A DNA stretch of 64,000 bases from Arcticibacter tournemirensis (GCF_006716645.1 NZ_VFPL01000001.1:2790001-2854000), one strand, 5' to 3'; counted from the first letter of the stretch, positions 49,566 to 59,292 are shown. Notes: generated by a model not told the origin, from the sequence alone. A program made the numbers and translations.

Positions 49566-51304
49566 GAAAGCCAGTTTTGAAGGGTAAATGTAGTAATTGT
49601 GCCGCTTCCCTCGCTGTAGTTTACGTTCATTTGAATAGACATTCCTTCAAGCTTTTCGTTATAAACAGCGATACGTTTCCTGGTAAGCGAAAGCCCATGC
49701 CCCTGCTGAACCCCATCGCTATTCCAGAAAGTGATGCCGTTGTCTGCCAACTTAACGTTAAGATTATTAGTGTCCCTGAATATCTGAATAGTTATTGTAG
49801 GATCAGAAAGGTTTTGACCAAAGGCATGGCGGATAGAGTTCTCCAGCACTGGTTGTAATAATAAAGGCGGAAAATCGATCAACGATGGCCTCAAATCTGT
49901 TGAAACTGAAATGGTGTAAGAGAAAGCAGACCTTTCCTGTTCCAGCTTTAAATAGTCTTCCTCTTGCTTTAGTTCCTCTTGCAGGGATACAAACTCCTTT
50001 TTGCTATTATCCATTACATCCCGCATAAAACTTGCTACACTGGCTATGTATGCATTTGCCTTCTCCTGGTTATTGTTTATGGTTCCCTGTATAGCATTTA
50101 AGGAATTGAAAAGAAAGTGCGGATTGAGCTGGCCGCTTAATAAGGATAGGCGGGTCTCGGTATCTTCGTTTTTTTGCTTAAGCGCAGCAAGTTTTCTTTT
50201 GTTCCGTTTGTTGCGTAAATAAAACCAGGTTAGGCCAAGAGTCAAAATTAAAATGCTTATTACCGCTATCTGAGCCCAGGGAATTTCAAAAGGAGGCGGT
50301 TTTACACTCACCGTTATGCTGTGCACCGTTTCGGGCTGACTTTTGTATCTGAGATAAATGTCATGGTCTTTTCCGGCAGTCATATCACTTGGGAGAACCA
50401 GAAATACCCCATGCCCTGGGTCGAGCGCCGTCAGCGACTTCCATTTGTAAGGATTTTTCCCGAAAGAATATTCGACCTCGTCCTGAAAAGTTAGGCCTTT
50501 GTATAACAGGATACCGATAGAGCCGTAGTCTTTTTTAAATATGGTGGAGGTATCTCCACCGAATGCAACGGGCTCGCCCCGTCCTAAATTGAGAATGTCC
50601 TGAAGGTTCGCGTTAAGCCCACCATCGCCTAATGGTAGCTGATAATAGATAAAGTTATTGGCTGTATCTGCCGCACGGAGGATTGATATCCGTTGTAGCA
50701 ATTTTTTTGTTGTGATTTCCCTGACAGTAACTTTCAATGAATCCATGATGTCCAGATTGAAATCACCAGCATAAAAAGTTCGTTTCCAGAGTACTGGAAT
50801 GAATTTATCTTCAGGGAAGTTAATCCCCAAAATAGCATAATTGCTGTTTTCTCCCAAAGCAGAAAGTGGCATCCATGGCTTAATCACTTTTCCGTTCTGC
50901 TCTGCCCTAAACTCCAGCTTTGTATAATCCGGTCCGCCAAAATTTCGGTAAAGTTGGATTTTATTACCATTCTCCTGTAAAAAATTGGGCAAAAAGCTTA
51001 TCCCTATATTTCTTTGGGAGATAACATAAGCGCTCACTAAAGGTGCCCGGGGCCTTGATGGCCCATAGCTAAAGCTACCCTTTAAGCGCCCAAACCGATG
51101 TGGAGTATGCCCGGCACCTGTAATAACATAATTGAAATCGTATTCTTTGGTGACCACAGAAACAGCCCTACAGCTATCGCATATTTTACCATTGATTTTT
51201 TTCTTAACGATAACGTCTGAAAATCCAGTTTCAGGTATTTGCTCCTGGCTGTATCCCTGCCGGTTAGCGCATAGCATTAATGCCAGTATAATTAGGTATT
51301 TCAT
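49562..51304 (-). CDS. LytS-type sensor histidine kinase
   Basis: 580 residues from ATG 51304 (MKYLIILALMLCANRQGYSQ, signal peptide); upstream open sequence to 51397 overlaps the preceding gene and is not needed. A ~360-residue periplasmic sensor region is followed by a helix (IPWAQIAVISILILTLGLTW), a short coiled coil and the His_kinase domain with SGQLNPHFLFNSLNAIQGTI (phosphorylated His), then the ATPase N-box LLLQPVLENSIRHAFGQ. Partner of the LytTR regulator. The sensor ligand is unknown; the neighbouring thioredoxin suggests an envelope cue, which is only a guess. Confidence 0.9.
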   Translation of the reverse strand: MKYLIILALMLCANRQGYSQEQIPETGFSDVIVKKKINGKICDSCRAVSVVTKEYDFNYVITGAGHTPHRFGRLKGSFSYGPSRPRAPLVSAYVISQRNIGISFLPNFLQENGNKIQLYRNFGGPDYTKLEFRAEQNGKVIKPWMPLSALGENSNYAILGINFPEDKFIPVLWKRTFYAGDFNLDIMDSLKVTVREITTKKLLQRISILRAADTANNFIYYQLPLGDGGLNANLQDILNLGRGEPVAFGGDTSTIFKKDYGSIGILLYKGLTFQDEVEYSFGKNPYKWKSLTALDPGHGVFLVLPSDMTAGKDHDIYLRYKSQPETVHSITVSVKPPPFEIPWAQIAVISILILTLGLTWFYLRNKRNKRKLAALKQKNEDTETRLSLLSGQLNPHFLFNSLNAIQGTINNNQEKANAYIASVASFMRDVMDNSKKEFVSLQEELKQEEDYLKLEQERSAFSYTISVSTDLRPSLIDFPPLLLQPVLENSIRHAFGQNLSDPTITIQIFRDTNNLNVKLADNGITFWNSDGVQQGHGLSLTRKRIAVYNEKLEGMSIQMNVNYSEGSGTITTFTLQNWLS

Positions 51305-51323
51305 TTTAATCTTAAAGCAGCTA

Positions 51324-52469
51324 TTAATTAGTATGGATCTTAGTTTCAAGCTCTTTTTTAATAGCATTTTCCAGGTTGCTCTCTGTGGCTTCACCAAATC
51401 CAGTCTCTACCAGCTTTACTTTGCCATCTTTGCCGAGGACTAAAGTAGTTGGAAAAGCCTGTAATTTATAATCCCAGCCTACCCACTTCTCCGTTTGATA
51501 GTACTGCGGATAGCTAATATGCTTTTCGTTTAAGAACTTAATAATTGTTTTAGAATCGACGTCCCGGGGATTTATACCAACAACAAGCACATTTTCTTTC
51601 CCGAATTTATCTTGTAGTTTTTGCAGTTTAGGCATCAGTTGCCTGCAGGGATAACAGGAAAGATACCAGAAATCCAACACTATCACTTTCCCTTTGAGCG
51701 CATTAAGACTAATCCTTTTTCCTGTTCTCAAATCCGTTGCTTTAAAAAGCGGCGATACGGTACCGGTTTTTAGTGTTTCAAAGCGGTCGCTCTCCTCCAC
51801 GGCAGGGGTATCAAAAAATACCGCAGGTTTAAAGGCAACCGGGTTAGTATCAAGCGATACAGAGAAATCATAAATATCTATCGCCTCCTTACCTTCATCC
51901 ATAAACATTCCATGCATTATTCTCCTATAAGCGAACAGGCTTTTTTTATCGATAAAATATCGGTTCACTTTCGAATCCCCTTTTCTATCTTCAGAACTGA
52001 AATTGTAGCTTTCGTCGATAACATAAAATTCCCCTGCGGATGTATCCCGAACAAACTTGAGCAAAGCAAGGCTTTTATCCAGCCGAGGTCGGGTCGTACC
52101 CAGTATACTATGAATACTGGAAGATCCTACTTTGTGTCTGTCCCAGTCTTTAGTGAAAACAACCTGAGCATCTGGAGTTTCTTTTTTATACAACGTATCG
52201 CCACGAACAAGCCATTCTGCTTTATTCTCCAGGCGAAGGTGCCAATACGCATTCTTTTTAATAGTACCATTTACTGTGAACCAGCTGACATGGAAACTAT
52301 TCTCCCTTTTCATGGTATCTACCATCGTTATTCGGTAATGGATGGTTTTCATGGCCGCAAGTTTATCGAAGCTTTTTTGCAGGATATGCAAAGCAGAGGT
52401 GTCAATTGTTTGAGCCTGACAAATACCGGTAATTAGGCTAAGGATAAATAAGGTGAATGATCTTTTCAT
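51324..52469 (-). CDS. TlpA-like thioredoxin with N-terminal extension
   Basis: 381 residues. Signal peptide ending near ICQAQT. The N-terminal ~210 residues form a LolA-like outer-membrane-lipoprotein-carrier type region seen in Bacteroidota TlpA proteins (HILQKSFDKLAAMKTIHYRI). The C-terminal thioredoxin domain has active site FWYLSCYPCRQLMPKL and cis-Pro in LQAFPTTLVLG. Periplasmic thiol-disulfide function. It lies 19 bp upstream of the kinase gene and is probably the first gene of that operon. Confidence 0.88.
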   Translation of the reverse strand: MKRSFTLFILSLITGICQAQTIDTSALHILQKSFDKLAAMKTIHYRITMVDTMKRENSFHVSWFTVNGTIKKNAYWHLRLENKAEWLVRGDTLYKKETPDAQVVFTKDWDRHKVGSSSIHSILGTTRPRLDKSLALLKFVRDTSAGEFYVIDESYNFSSEDRKGDSKVNRYFIDKKSLFAYRRIMHGMFMDEGKEAIDIYDFSVSLDTNPVAFKPAVFFDTPAVEESDRFETLKTGTVSPLFKATDLRTGKRISLNALKGKVIVLDFWYLSCYPCRQLMPKLQKLQDKFGKENVLVVGINPRDVDSKTIIKFLNEKHISYPQYYQTEKWVGWDYKLQAFPTTLVLGKDGKVKLVETGFGEATESNLENAIKKELETKIHTN

Positions 52470-52661
52470 ATTCGTTTATTTCTCACAAATATGTTGGGCA
52501 TAATGATGAAATTATTATCGATAACTGAATCTGGTTGCGTTTTCCTTGAATTTGGCGTTTAAACAGAATCCTTCAATCCTATAAGACCAATGTTAACATT
52601 CCTTAATACGTTTTTTCTTTACCTTTCAGGGCTATAGTTTTGATGCAAATCAAACATAAAT

Positions 52662-53070
52662 ATGAAACTTAAAAGCCTATTTTGATTGCTCTTTTAGGCT
52701 ATATGATAAAGTTAATCATCAGCCAAAAGCAACTACCCGAGATAAAGAACGACTTTATAGCAAACATCTCTCACGAACTTCAAACACCCATAACCACATC
52801 GCTCACTGCAGTTCAGGGGCTTCAATATTATGAAATCCTGAATGATCCTGATAGACACAAATGTATTTAGAAATAGTAAAGATACTTTATCACCACCGCT
52901 TTCGATCCCTGAGCAGAAAAGAATTATTAATACAAGCCTGGGGAAACGATGATTTCTTTAGCTCACGTAGCATGGATGTCTTCATCTCAAAATTAAGGAG
53001 GTACCTCACCCTGGACCCGCGTATCAGAATCATTAATCAGAAGGGTGTAGGATATAAGTTAATTTGTTAA
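52662..53070 (+). pseudogene. collapsed two-component system (kinase plus OmpR-type regulator)
   Basis: A short ATG-led start, MKLKSLF (52662), stops at once, then the frame at 52682 continues with a membrane helix (LIALLGYMIKLIIS) and a phosphoacceptor helix, NDFIANISHELQTPITTSLT. At 52861 a second frame gives only the OmpR-type DNA-binding wing: SRKELLIQAWGNDDFFSSRS, MDVFISKLRRYLT, GVGYKLIC. The kinase sensor region, kinase ATPase domain and receiver domain are all missing, so at least two deletions removed them. The intact order (kinase then regulator) fits Bacteroidota operons. Non-functional as a signalling system, although the DNA-binding fragment could still be made. Confidence 0.85.
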
Positions 53071-53235
53071 AGTTGGGGAGGATAACATAAATTATATGTG
53101 TGACAAAATTATCTTCCTTCTCCGGAAGGCTATTTTAGTTTAACTTTATACGTACCTGTTCCAGGCATGTCTGTGCCGGGAAGGTAGATGAAACCAATTT
53201 TCAATGAACACAATTAATCATGTAAACAAATAAAA

Positions 53236-53475
53236 ATGGACAACAAAGATGAATTCAATCCGGTAGAGGTATTTGCCGGAGATTATTGGGAAGCCAGTAT
53301 CATCAAAGAGATTCTTGAAGACAACAACATTCGTGTTTTCTTTAAAGATGAAATAATGGGAAGTATCTTACCATACTATGTCGCCGCAGGCGGAGCAGGT
53401 GCCGTGAAAATAGTGGTTTCGAAAAGTGAAGAAGAAGCATCATTGAGGCTTATAAAGGAGTACAAGGAAGGCTAA
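53236..53475 (+). CDS. DUF2007-type putative signal-transducing protein
   Basis: 79 residues: VEVFAGDYWEASIIKEILED and NNIRVFFKDE match the short DUF2007 (GlnB-like fold) pattern, ending with KIVVSKSEEEASLRLIKEY. Cytoplasmic. It lies 33 bp upstream of a small membrane protein gene. Function unknown. Confidence 0.78.
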   Translation: MDNKDEFNPVEVFAGDYWEASIIKEILEDNNIRVFFKDEIMGSILPYYVAAGGAGAVKIVVSKSEEEASLRLIKEYKEG

Positions 53476-53508
53476 GGGTTAGATTAAGGGTCAAACAATA
53501 AACAAATA

Positions 53509-54006
53509 ATGATCGCATCAAAATTTCGGTTCTTTGTACTGCTGCCTGTTGTAATTACAATAATCATGTTGGCAGCGCCAGTTGTATTTGTGTTCAATAG
53601 TCAAGAGCAATTCGATTATTCAGGCTCCGCTGGATTTTTGATATTTATTTCAAGCCTCTACCTGTTGTTTCTTGTATTGTTGATTATGGGCGAATTAAGG
53701 GCCAAAGCGATCGTGGTTTCTCTTAACAACGATTCTTTAGAAGTTAAGAACTTCCTGGGATTAGGAAGACCAGGCTCTTTTAGCTATAGCAGTTTAGAAG
53801 GATATCGAACATCTGCCGTACCTTCGCGTGGCGGCACATACGAGTATTTATATTTAATACATCAAGGGAAAAAAATAGCAAAGATTTCAGAATTCTATCA
53901 TCGAAATTACGAAGAGTTAAAAGCATCGCTTCAGAGAATGAATATTAAAAACCTGGGGGAGGAGCAATGGAGTTTTACATCTGAAATGAAAGAGCTGTTT
54001 AGTTAA
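53509..54006 (+). CDS. small membrane protein, PH-like domain possible
   Basis: 165 residues with two N-terminal helices (FFVLLPVVITIIMLAAPVVF and GFLIFISSLYLLFLVLLIMG) and a C-terminal cytoplasmic beta-rich domain (AIVVSLNNDSLEVKNFLGLG ... SYSSLEGYRTS), which has the look of a bacterial PH-like domain. Not identified further. Co-directional with the DUF2007 gene. Confidence 0.65.
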   Translation: MIASKFRFFVLLPVVITIIMLAAPVVFVFNSQEQFDYSGSAGFLIFISSLYLLFLVLLIMGELRAKAIVVSLNNDSLEVKNFLGLGRPGSFSYSSLEGYRTSAVPSRGGTYEYLYLIHQGKKIAKISEFYHRNYEELKASLQRMNIKNLGEEQWSFTSEMKELFS

Positions 54007-54106
54007 AGTGACTAGTCTAGTAGCTAAAACGCTTTTCAATCTTTATCAATGCAGCCACACTGTATTAAAGCCCCTGTGTCGAATATTTTGTTAACGTCCC
54101 TGCTTG

Positions 54107-54811
54107 TTATAAGACGAAGTCTATGTTACTCATGACCAATCTCAAATATCCATTTTCTAACTTTTTGCTTTCATTTTTCTCGTTAAAAACCATTGCATTA
54201 AATTTAGCCTCCAAAATGTAAGTGCCCGAGTTTAATTTCTCCATACTGGTAATTTCAAATTTTGAATATTTTTGAGCGTCTGGGCTTAATTTCGGAGGTT
54301 CCCTGAATGATTCTGAGCCGTATGTTTTAAAACCATCAGAAAAACTCAGGGCAATGCCATTTTGTATATTGTCGCGGCCATAATCTATAGCATAATTTCT
54401 AGATCCGACAGTAAATAAATCCATAACATCTTTTGGTCTCAAAATAAAAGCCTGTACCATTGATGTCTTGGCATAAGTTTTAATAAATATTACATCAACC
54501 TTGTTCTGATCATTGTATATTCCATAGGTCCTTGAGTATAAAACAGAATCCTTAAGGCCGGATATATAATAACTATTCTTTACTATAGAATCTACTTTAG
54601 AATAAGGTTGTCTATTTGACGCGCTATAAAAACTAGAAAATTTAGACAGGTTATACGTGACTCCATCAATGCTATAAGAAATACTATCCGTGGCATATTC
54701 CAGCGGGTCTTCTTTAACAGTTGTTGGTTGCTCAATTAATGGATTATCTTTTTTGCAGGCGGAAAAAAAGAAAACGGCCATTGCTGCTCCCAAAAAAATA
54801 TTGATTTTCAT
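54107..54811 (-). CDS. lipoprotein of unknown function
   Basis: 234 residues. Lipobox FFFSACKKD (Cys near 19). The mature domain has beta-rich blocks (SISYSIDGVTYNLSKFSSFY; SRTYGIYNDQNKVDVIFIKT; SGTYILEAKFNAMVFNEKN) and no catalytic motif. It resembles the many surface lipoproteins of Sphingobacteriaceae. No operon partner. Confidence 0.65.
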   Translation of the reverse strand: MKINIFLGAAMAVFFFSACKKDNPLIEQPTTVKEDPLEYATDSISYSIDGVTYNLSKFSSFYSASNRQPYSKVDSIVKNSYYISGLKDSVLYSRTYGIYNDQNKVDVIFIKTYAKTSMVQAFILRPKDVMDLFTVGSRNYAIDYGRDNIQNGIALSFSDGFKTYGSESFREPPKLSPDAQKYSKFEITSMEKLNSGTYILEAKFNAMVFNEKNESKKLENGYLRLVMSNIDFVL

Positions 54812-54988
54812 ACTAAAGAATTATTTATGATAAAGATCTATGTATGCGTCTTCAAAAGTAAGAAAAATACTGACTTAGAATCAACATATGCAAAAGATAA
54901 AGACATTGAAAAAAATGTTCAAGGAGTATAATACTTGCTGGCTTGGGTTCTACTTTTAAAATTTTGTTTGGCGAAAAGTCAGTAGTGT

Positions 54989-55708
54989 TCAATGCCGGAT
55001 AACAGCATCAATTAAGCTTCCAGCTGCCACGATTAAAAGCAGGAAGCTTAACATTCCCAGTATGTAAGAGGCGAAGGCCTTCATGTAATTTCCTGCTTTT
55101 TTTCCGTCAAAGAACTGGCCTATAGCCCAGGAGCTATAAATGACCACTAAATATCCGGCAATCGACATCACGTTAAGGTGGGCAACTCCCTCAATAACTG
55201 CAAAAACAGCCATAAATAACATGCCCATTCCCATAACAAAGCACAAGAGGATCAAAATCTCAAAAAGGTTATAATGATATTTTCGGAAAAATACTTTTGC
55301 CCAGAAAGCTATAAATATTCCCATGATAATGTTTGCGTAGCCGTAGTGTCCCTGTACCCAATTAAAAAGAAGCCCGGTCGTTGTTTTCTGGTTTTCGTTA
55401 AACTCTACGTATTCATCCTCAATGTGAAAGAAATGGTTCAGAAGTGAATACACCAAAGACGTTATAATGATAAAAATAACCGGTTTTACCAGCCTGCTTC
55501 TGTCTTCCGTAATAAAATGCCTGACACTTCTGCCCGGGCTTACTAAAAGTTCTCTTACAGAATATAGAATTCCGCGTTCCAGATGTAAAACGTGTTCAAT
55601 TTCATGCATGATATAATGCCGGTCAATTCTTTTCAGGTTTGAAGGTTTTCCGCAAGCGGGACAGTAATTGAAATTCACTTCAGCATTGCAATTTTTACAA
55701 GTAGTCAT
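54989..55708 (-). CDS. DUF3667-type zinc-ribbon membrane protein
   Basis: 239 residues. N-terminal zinc ribbon (CKNCNAEVNFNYCPACGKP) followed by RIDRHYIMHEIEHVLHLERG and LLVSPGRSVRHFITEDRSRL, typical of DUF3667. About five membrane helices follow. Function unknown. Stands alone between a lipoprotein gene and a pseudogene. Confidence 0.8.
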   Translation of the reverse strand: MTTCKNCNAEVNFNYCPACGKPSNLKRIDRHYIMHEIEHVLHLERGILYSVRELLVSPGRSVRHFITEDRSRLVKPVIFIIITSLVYSLLNHFFHIEDEYVEFNENQKTTTGLLFNWVQGHYGYANIIMGIFIAFWAKVFFRKYHYNLFEILILLCFVMGMGMLFMAVFAVIEGVAHLNVMSIAGYLVVIYSSWAIGQFFDGKKAGNYMKAFASYILGMLSFLLLIVAAGSLIDAVIRH

Positions 55709-55968
55709 GTAGTTTAGTCTGTGACAGTTTAGTGGATGTAAGTACCAGCACTAAATATACAGCTTTTTCTGGTACGTTGGATATATGCTGAAATTTGATA
55801 TATCAGACCAATTATTCATCCCTACAGGTAGACATGAACGTGTTCAATGTCCTCTTCCAGGTCCTTTTATTGGGCTTTTAAGACAGCATCTTCAAAATCT
55901 CCAGTCCCCGGAATTCAAATGCCTGATTTACAGCATAGATATATGTGGATGAATTGGTCGTGATGTTT
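55709..55968. other. intergenic region with coding debris
   Basis: On the minus strand a short frame after the glyoxalase pseudogene reads STYIYAVNQAFEFRGLEILK then stop, which looks like the C-terminus of a lost protein. No complete gene. Confidence 0.35.
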
Positions 55969-56352
55969 TCATCTTGCTGAATTGTCGTATTGCATTCCGC
56001 AGATCAAATTTCCCTCCGTGTCCAAAAACTTGGCAATGTAACCTACATAGGGAATAGCTGTCTTTTGCATTAGTACGTGTCCGCCATAGGCTTTTACTTT
56101 TTCAATGGTTTCATCTATGTTCTCAACGCCAAATGTGCATTCCAAACCAATAATTTTTTCAGGGACAGGTGAATATTTTCTTCATTGCATTGCTCCAATT
56201 AGTTCTCCATTCTCAGACTTGTCCGCCTTGATCTGTAAAAAGTCGTCTTGACCATAAGAGTTGAAACCCCATTCAAAAACTCCGGCATAAAATTTTTCTG
56301 CCCGTTCAATGTGGTCAATGTGAATGGCAAAATGTGTCATTTTGTTTTTCAT
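55969..56352 (-). pseudogene. VOC/glyoxalase-fold protein, interrupted by one in-frame TGA
   Basis: Starting at ATG 56352 (MKNKMTHFAIHIDHIERAEK) the frame is interrupted by TGA at 56184-56182 (codon 57) but continues in the same frame with RKYSPVPEKIIGLECTFGVE, YGGHVLMQKTAIPYVGYIAK and LDTEGNLICGMQYD to the stop at 55969. The layout is a normal ~127-residue VOC protein. A single nonsense change is the simplest explanation; a sequencing error or recoding is less likely. Confidence 0.8.
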
Positions 56353-56370
56353 GCTTTTTATTTTTAGTTG

Positions 56371-56586
56371 TTACTGATTTTTCTCGTTTACATATTCTAA
56401 AATATCAGCAGGCTGACAGTCTAAAGCCTTGCAAATCGCCTCTAATGTGCTAAAGCGAATGGCTTTTGCTTTTCCTGTTTTTAAAATGGAAAGATTTGAA
56501 AGGGTTAGCTCCACTTTTTCAGATAGCTCATTAAGCGACATTTTTCGCTTTGCCATCATCACGTCTAAGTTTACAATGATTGGCAT
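56371..56586 (-). CDS. Cro/CI-type HTH regulator (YozG-like)
   Basis: 71 residues, essentially a single HTH: VNLDVMMAKRKMSLNELSEK, VELTLSNLSILKTGKAKAIR, FSTLEAICKALDCQPADILEY. Lies 3 bp after a DUF2975 gene; this pairing (DUF2975 membrane protein plus YozG-like regulator) is common. Probably regulates its own operon. Confidence 0.88.
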   Translation of the reverse strand: MPIIVNLDVMMAKRKMSLNELSEKVELTLSNLSILKTGKAKAIRFSTLEAICKALDCQPADILEYVNEKNQ

Positions 56587-56589
56587 TGT

Positions 56590-57126
56590 TTATACGGTTA
56601 AGTCGTTTTCGTTTTGAATATCTACCCCTTTTTTGAAAATAGTCGCAATGATATAGATTACAGCTCCCATCAAAATGAATGCTTGACTGTCTGCCCAAAA
56701 TTGATTTAAGTTGTCGGGAACAAAACTGTGATGCACTAAATTTTTAACGAACTGCCTGGCGATGTAACTCAACAGTCCAATTGAAAGGGTGTAGTAACTG
56801 ATTTTTGAAATTTGCCTGGAAACAAAGCTGTGGAATGGTTTTGAAAAATCCATTTTGTGCATTAGTGTGATGACTGTATAAAATAAGCAGGCTTTTAAAA
56901 TTGAAATAGTTAGAATAAAGCCATAGGTACCGAAAAAAGCTAATCTTCTGCTGTTGTACATTTCTGTTAAGTCCAACTTTTGATAAAGATTTTGAACGAA
57001 TTCGGGCTTGTAAAGACTGAAAAAGAAATTTACTGTTAAGCCTCCTGCTTCAATAGACAAGCCTACAAAAATGAGCCAAGCCACAATATATAAGCCCCAA
57101 AATACGAATTTGTTTGTTTTTGACAT
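56590..57126 (-). CDS. DUF2975 family membrane protein
   Basis: 178 residues from ATG 57126 (MSKTNKFVFWGLYIVAWLIF); the longer frame to 57291 adds sequence unlike the family. Four membrane helices and the block MDFSKPFHSFVSRQISKISY are typical of DUF2975. Coupled to the HTH gene downstream. Function unknown. Confidence 0.82.
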   Translation of the reverse strand: MSKTNKFVFWGLYIVAWLIFVGLSIEAGGLTVNFFFSLYKPEFVQNLYQKLDLTEMYNSRRLAFFGTYGFILTISILKACLFYTVITLMHKMDFSKPFHSFVSRQISKISYYTLSIGLLSYIARQFVKNLVHHSFVPDNLNQFWADSQAFILMGAVIYIIATIFKKGVDIQNENDLTV

Positions 57127-57661
57127 CGTTGCTAAATTTAGATTATTGTCGAAAGATAATACATTTTTATTGTTTTTCAATAAAAATGTATTTAAAAACG
57201 TTAGGTGTTTGCCTTGTCGAAAAGTCAAGGGGATAAAACTGTCGAAAGAAGATGTTTCCAAGCTGCCGCATAACTCCCAAGTACGCGGCAATCCACTTTT
57301 TGAGGATATACAGCACGGCTTCCGGGTTGTAATTTATGCAGAGGAAGAGAAAACGTCGGAGAAAATCATTTCTCTTATCCAAAAGAAGTAATATATATCA
57401 ATCGTTGCGGGGAGCTTTGTTTGTCAAAAACGTATACATTAAAGTGAAAGTCACCCTTTACCGGTACACGGTCTGTTACCTTTCCGGTTTCAATATTTGT
57501 GAATTCTGCTACGGTATCGATAGAAATCGTAGCTTGAAGGATACGGATTTGCCTTAAATCCCCATTGTGCCTAATCCAGCTTTGTATGGTTGTACCCTGA
57601 ACGGTTCGATTGCTATAGTGAAACTTTGAAAGCGGTGGCGTGAGAAATTGCCTGAAGATCT
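57127..57661. other. non-genic stretch with coding remnants
   Basis: On the plus strand about 57224-57391 reads VKGIKLSKEDVSKLPHNSQV then FEDIQHGFRVVIYAEEEKTS to a stop, which looks like a genuine protein C-terminus without its start. On the minus strand about 57384-57600 there is a second fragment (GKVTDRVPVKGDFHFNVYVF). Neither is complete. Confidence 0.35.
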
Positions 57662-58270
57662 TTACTCTAAGTTGGCGGTGGGGTAAAACGAACACCCCCC
57701 AGCCCCCCGTCCCAATAATGACAACAATAGGATAAAAAATAGTTCTTTTAACCAAAGGAAGGGCTCTATCAGGCCAATAGAAAACAATTTACTTTCTGAT
57801 AAATTACCAAATTTTACAAAAGCCGAAAAAGATCTTGAAACAGACCTTGATACTGAGAAAGTATTTAGGCCGCCCTTGCGCTCTTCCGTGAAATCCCACC
57901 AGCGTTTGCCTGTATCGCTATGCTCGATGAAATGCACCAGCAGGCGGTAGGAGTCTTCCACACAGGGATCGGCCCAGGCCCCCGCATGCCGCTCGAAAGC
58001 GTCGAACAGTTCGACGGCCGTCCTGCCCCGCAACTGTTCCAGCGAATAATAGCCCTGGGCGATCAGTTCTTCCGCGAAGTTGATACCCAGCGAAGGAATG
58101 CGCTGAAATTCCGCCAGCGCCAGTAGCTCACGGGTCCGTTCGGGAGAAGCCTTCAGGGCGGCAGCTACCTCATCCGCGGCCATGCTCTGCATCTGTTTCT
58201 GCGTAAGCCTTTGGGCCTTCAGCACCTGTTTCTCTGCCGATGTAAGCTTATACTCAACCCTCTTTTTCAT
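57662..58270 (-). pseudogene. Cdd1-type helix-hairpin-helix protein, copy 1, chimeric C-terminus
   Basis: Residues 1 to about 132 match the intact copy at 62764-63261 (RIPSLGINFAEELIAQGYYS, LRGRTAVELFDAFERHAG, RLLVHFIEHSDTGKRWWDFT). After WWDFTEERK, near base 57875, the similarity ends and the frame runs into unrelated sequence (GGLNTFSVSRS... SLLGRGAGGCSFY), so the last ~30 residues of the normal protein are lost. The helix-hairpin-helix part is intact and could still fold. Upstream sequence (TTTTCATGATCTGTAGG and beyond) is also shared with copy 2. Confidence 0.8.
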
Positions 58271-58386
58271 GATCTGTAGGTTCCTGAAAACAAAGTTGTG
58301 AAAAAATATAAATATCTATCAGCTTATGTTGCCTTACGTTGTATTTTCCACATAAACTTATTATCAGAATTTCGCTTAATTTGAAT

Positions 58387-58755
58387 ATGAATGTAAACAG
58401 TCATATCATAAATAATAAAAAGATAGCAGAAGTAGGAGAAGACGGTGTTTTTATTAAAAGAGCCGAAGACGCTCTCGATCTGTTGGGCGATCTTTATTAT
58501 CAGGGATTCGACGGAATAATTATCCGTGAGCAGAATATTACTCCCGATTTTTTTGATTTAAAAACCGGCATGGCCGGTGAAATTCTACAGAAGTTCTCCA
58601 ACTATCGAGTCAGGCTTGCCATCATAGGCGATTTTTCATCCTACAAGGCAAAAAGCATCTGCGACTTTATTTATGAAAGTAACAAAACCGGTCATATCAA
58701 TTTTCTGAGCTCCATGGAGGAAGCTTTGAAGAAAATATCTAATACAACACCATGA
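58387..58755 (+). CDS. DUF4180 domain protein
   Basis: 122 residues from ATG 58387 (MNVNSHIINNKKIAEVGEDG). The middle block DALDLLGDLYYQGFDGIIIR and the later FSNYRVRLAIIGDFSSYKAK, SICDFIYESNKTGHINF match DUF4180. A -7-like TTAATTTG lies just before the ATG, so the mRNA may be leaderless. The same upstream element occurs before the DMP19-type gene at 63441. Confidence 0.8.
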   Translation: MNVNSHIINNKKIAEVGEDGVFIKRAEDALDLLGDLYYQGFDGIIIREQNITPDFFDLKTGMAGEILQKFSNYRVRLAIIGDFSSYKAKSICDFIYESNKTGHINFLSSMEEALKKISNTTP

Positions 58756-58809
58756 GCAATTACAGCACATACGGGCGAGGAATTTCTCTATAAAAAACCA
58801 TCACTTATA

Positions 58810-59292
58810 TTGTATGGATTATTGTTACTTCCATATATTCTTTTTCTAGTTAATATTTCGTTGTCTGTTCTTTACCTGTATGCCGAACGGGGGAGAGGTG
58901 CCATGGGCGTAAAGGCTGTAATAATATTCTCATTAGCTTTGCCTCTTTATTCCATTGCAGATCGTGCCAGCAAAGATTACGGGCAAAGCCTTTATGCAGA
59001 GATCGAGTTGCGGAAAGACGGAGGGGTTGCGCTGACATGCAGGCCTGGCTTTGCCGATTCCCGTCAGTTTTACTTGGTAGTGAAATCCCTGGAGCTGGCT
59101 GAAAAATTGAAAGCCAATGCACAAAGTTATAAGGGATCCTTATATATTTCAGATCTCCAGATCGTTAAATCTTTCCCGTTCAGGCAATTTTTACGGTTGA
59201 AGATTAAAGCCGCTAATGGCGCCAAAATCGCTGAAGGACCGGTATGGAAAGTAGCAGACATTAGCGGAGACCTGTCTTTTTTGAGGCCTTAG
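58810..59292 (+). CDS. small membrane protein, N-terminus uncertain
   Basis: 160 residues from a TTG. One or two N-terminal helices (GLLLLPYILFLVNISLSVLY, VKAVIIFSLALPLYSIA), then a soluble domain (CRPGFADSRQFYLVVKSLEL). An ATG at 58752 followed by MSNYSTYG is in another frame, and the open frame upstream of 58810 (EEFLYKKPSL) suggests that a one-base frameshift separates the true start from the body. The last ~40 bases and following spacer recur at 61729. Function unknown. Confidence 0.5.
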   Translation: MYGLLLLPYILFLVNISLSVLYLYAERGRGAMGVKAVIIFSLALPLYSIADRASKDYGQSLYAEIELRKDGGVALTCRPGFADSRQFYLVVKSLELAEKLKANAQSYKGSLYISDLQIVKSFPFRQFLRLKIKAANGAKIAEGPVWKVADISGDLSFLRP

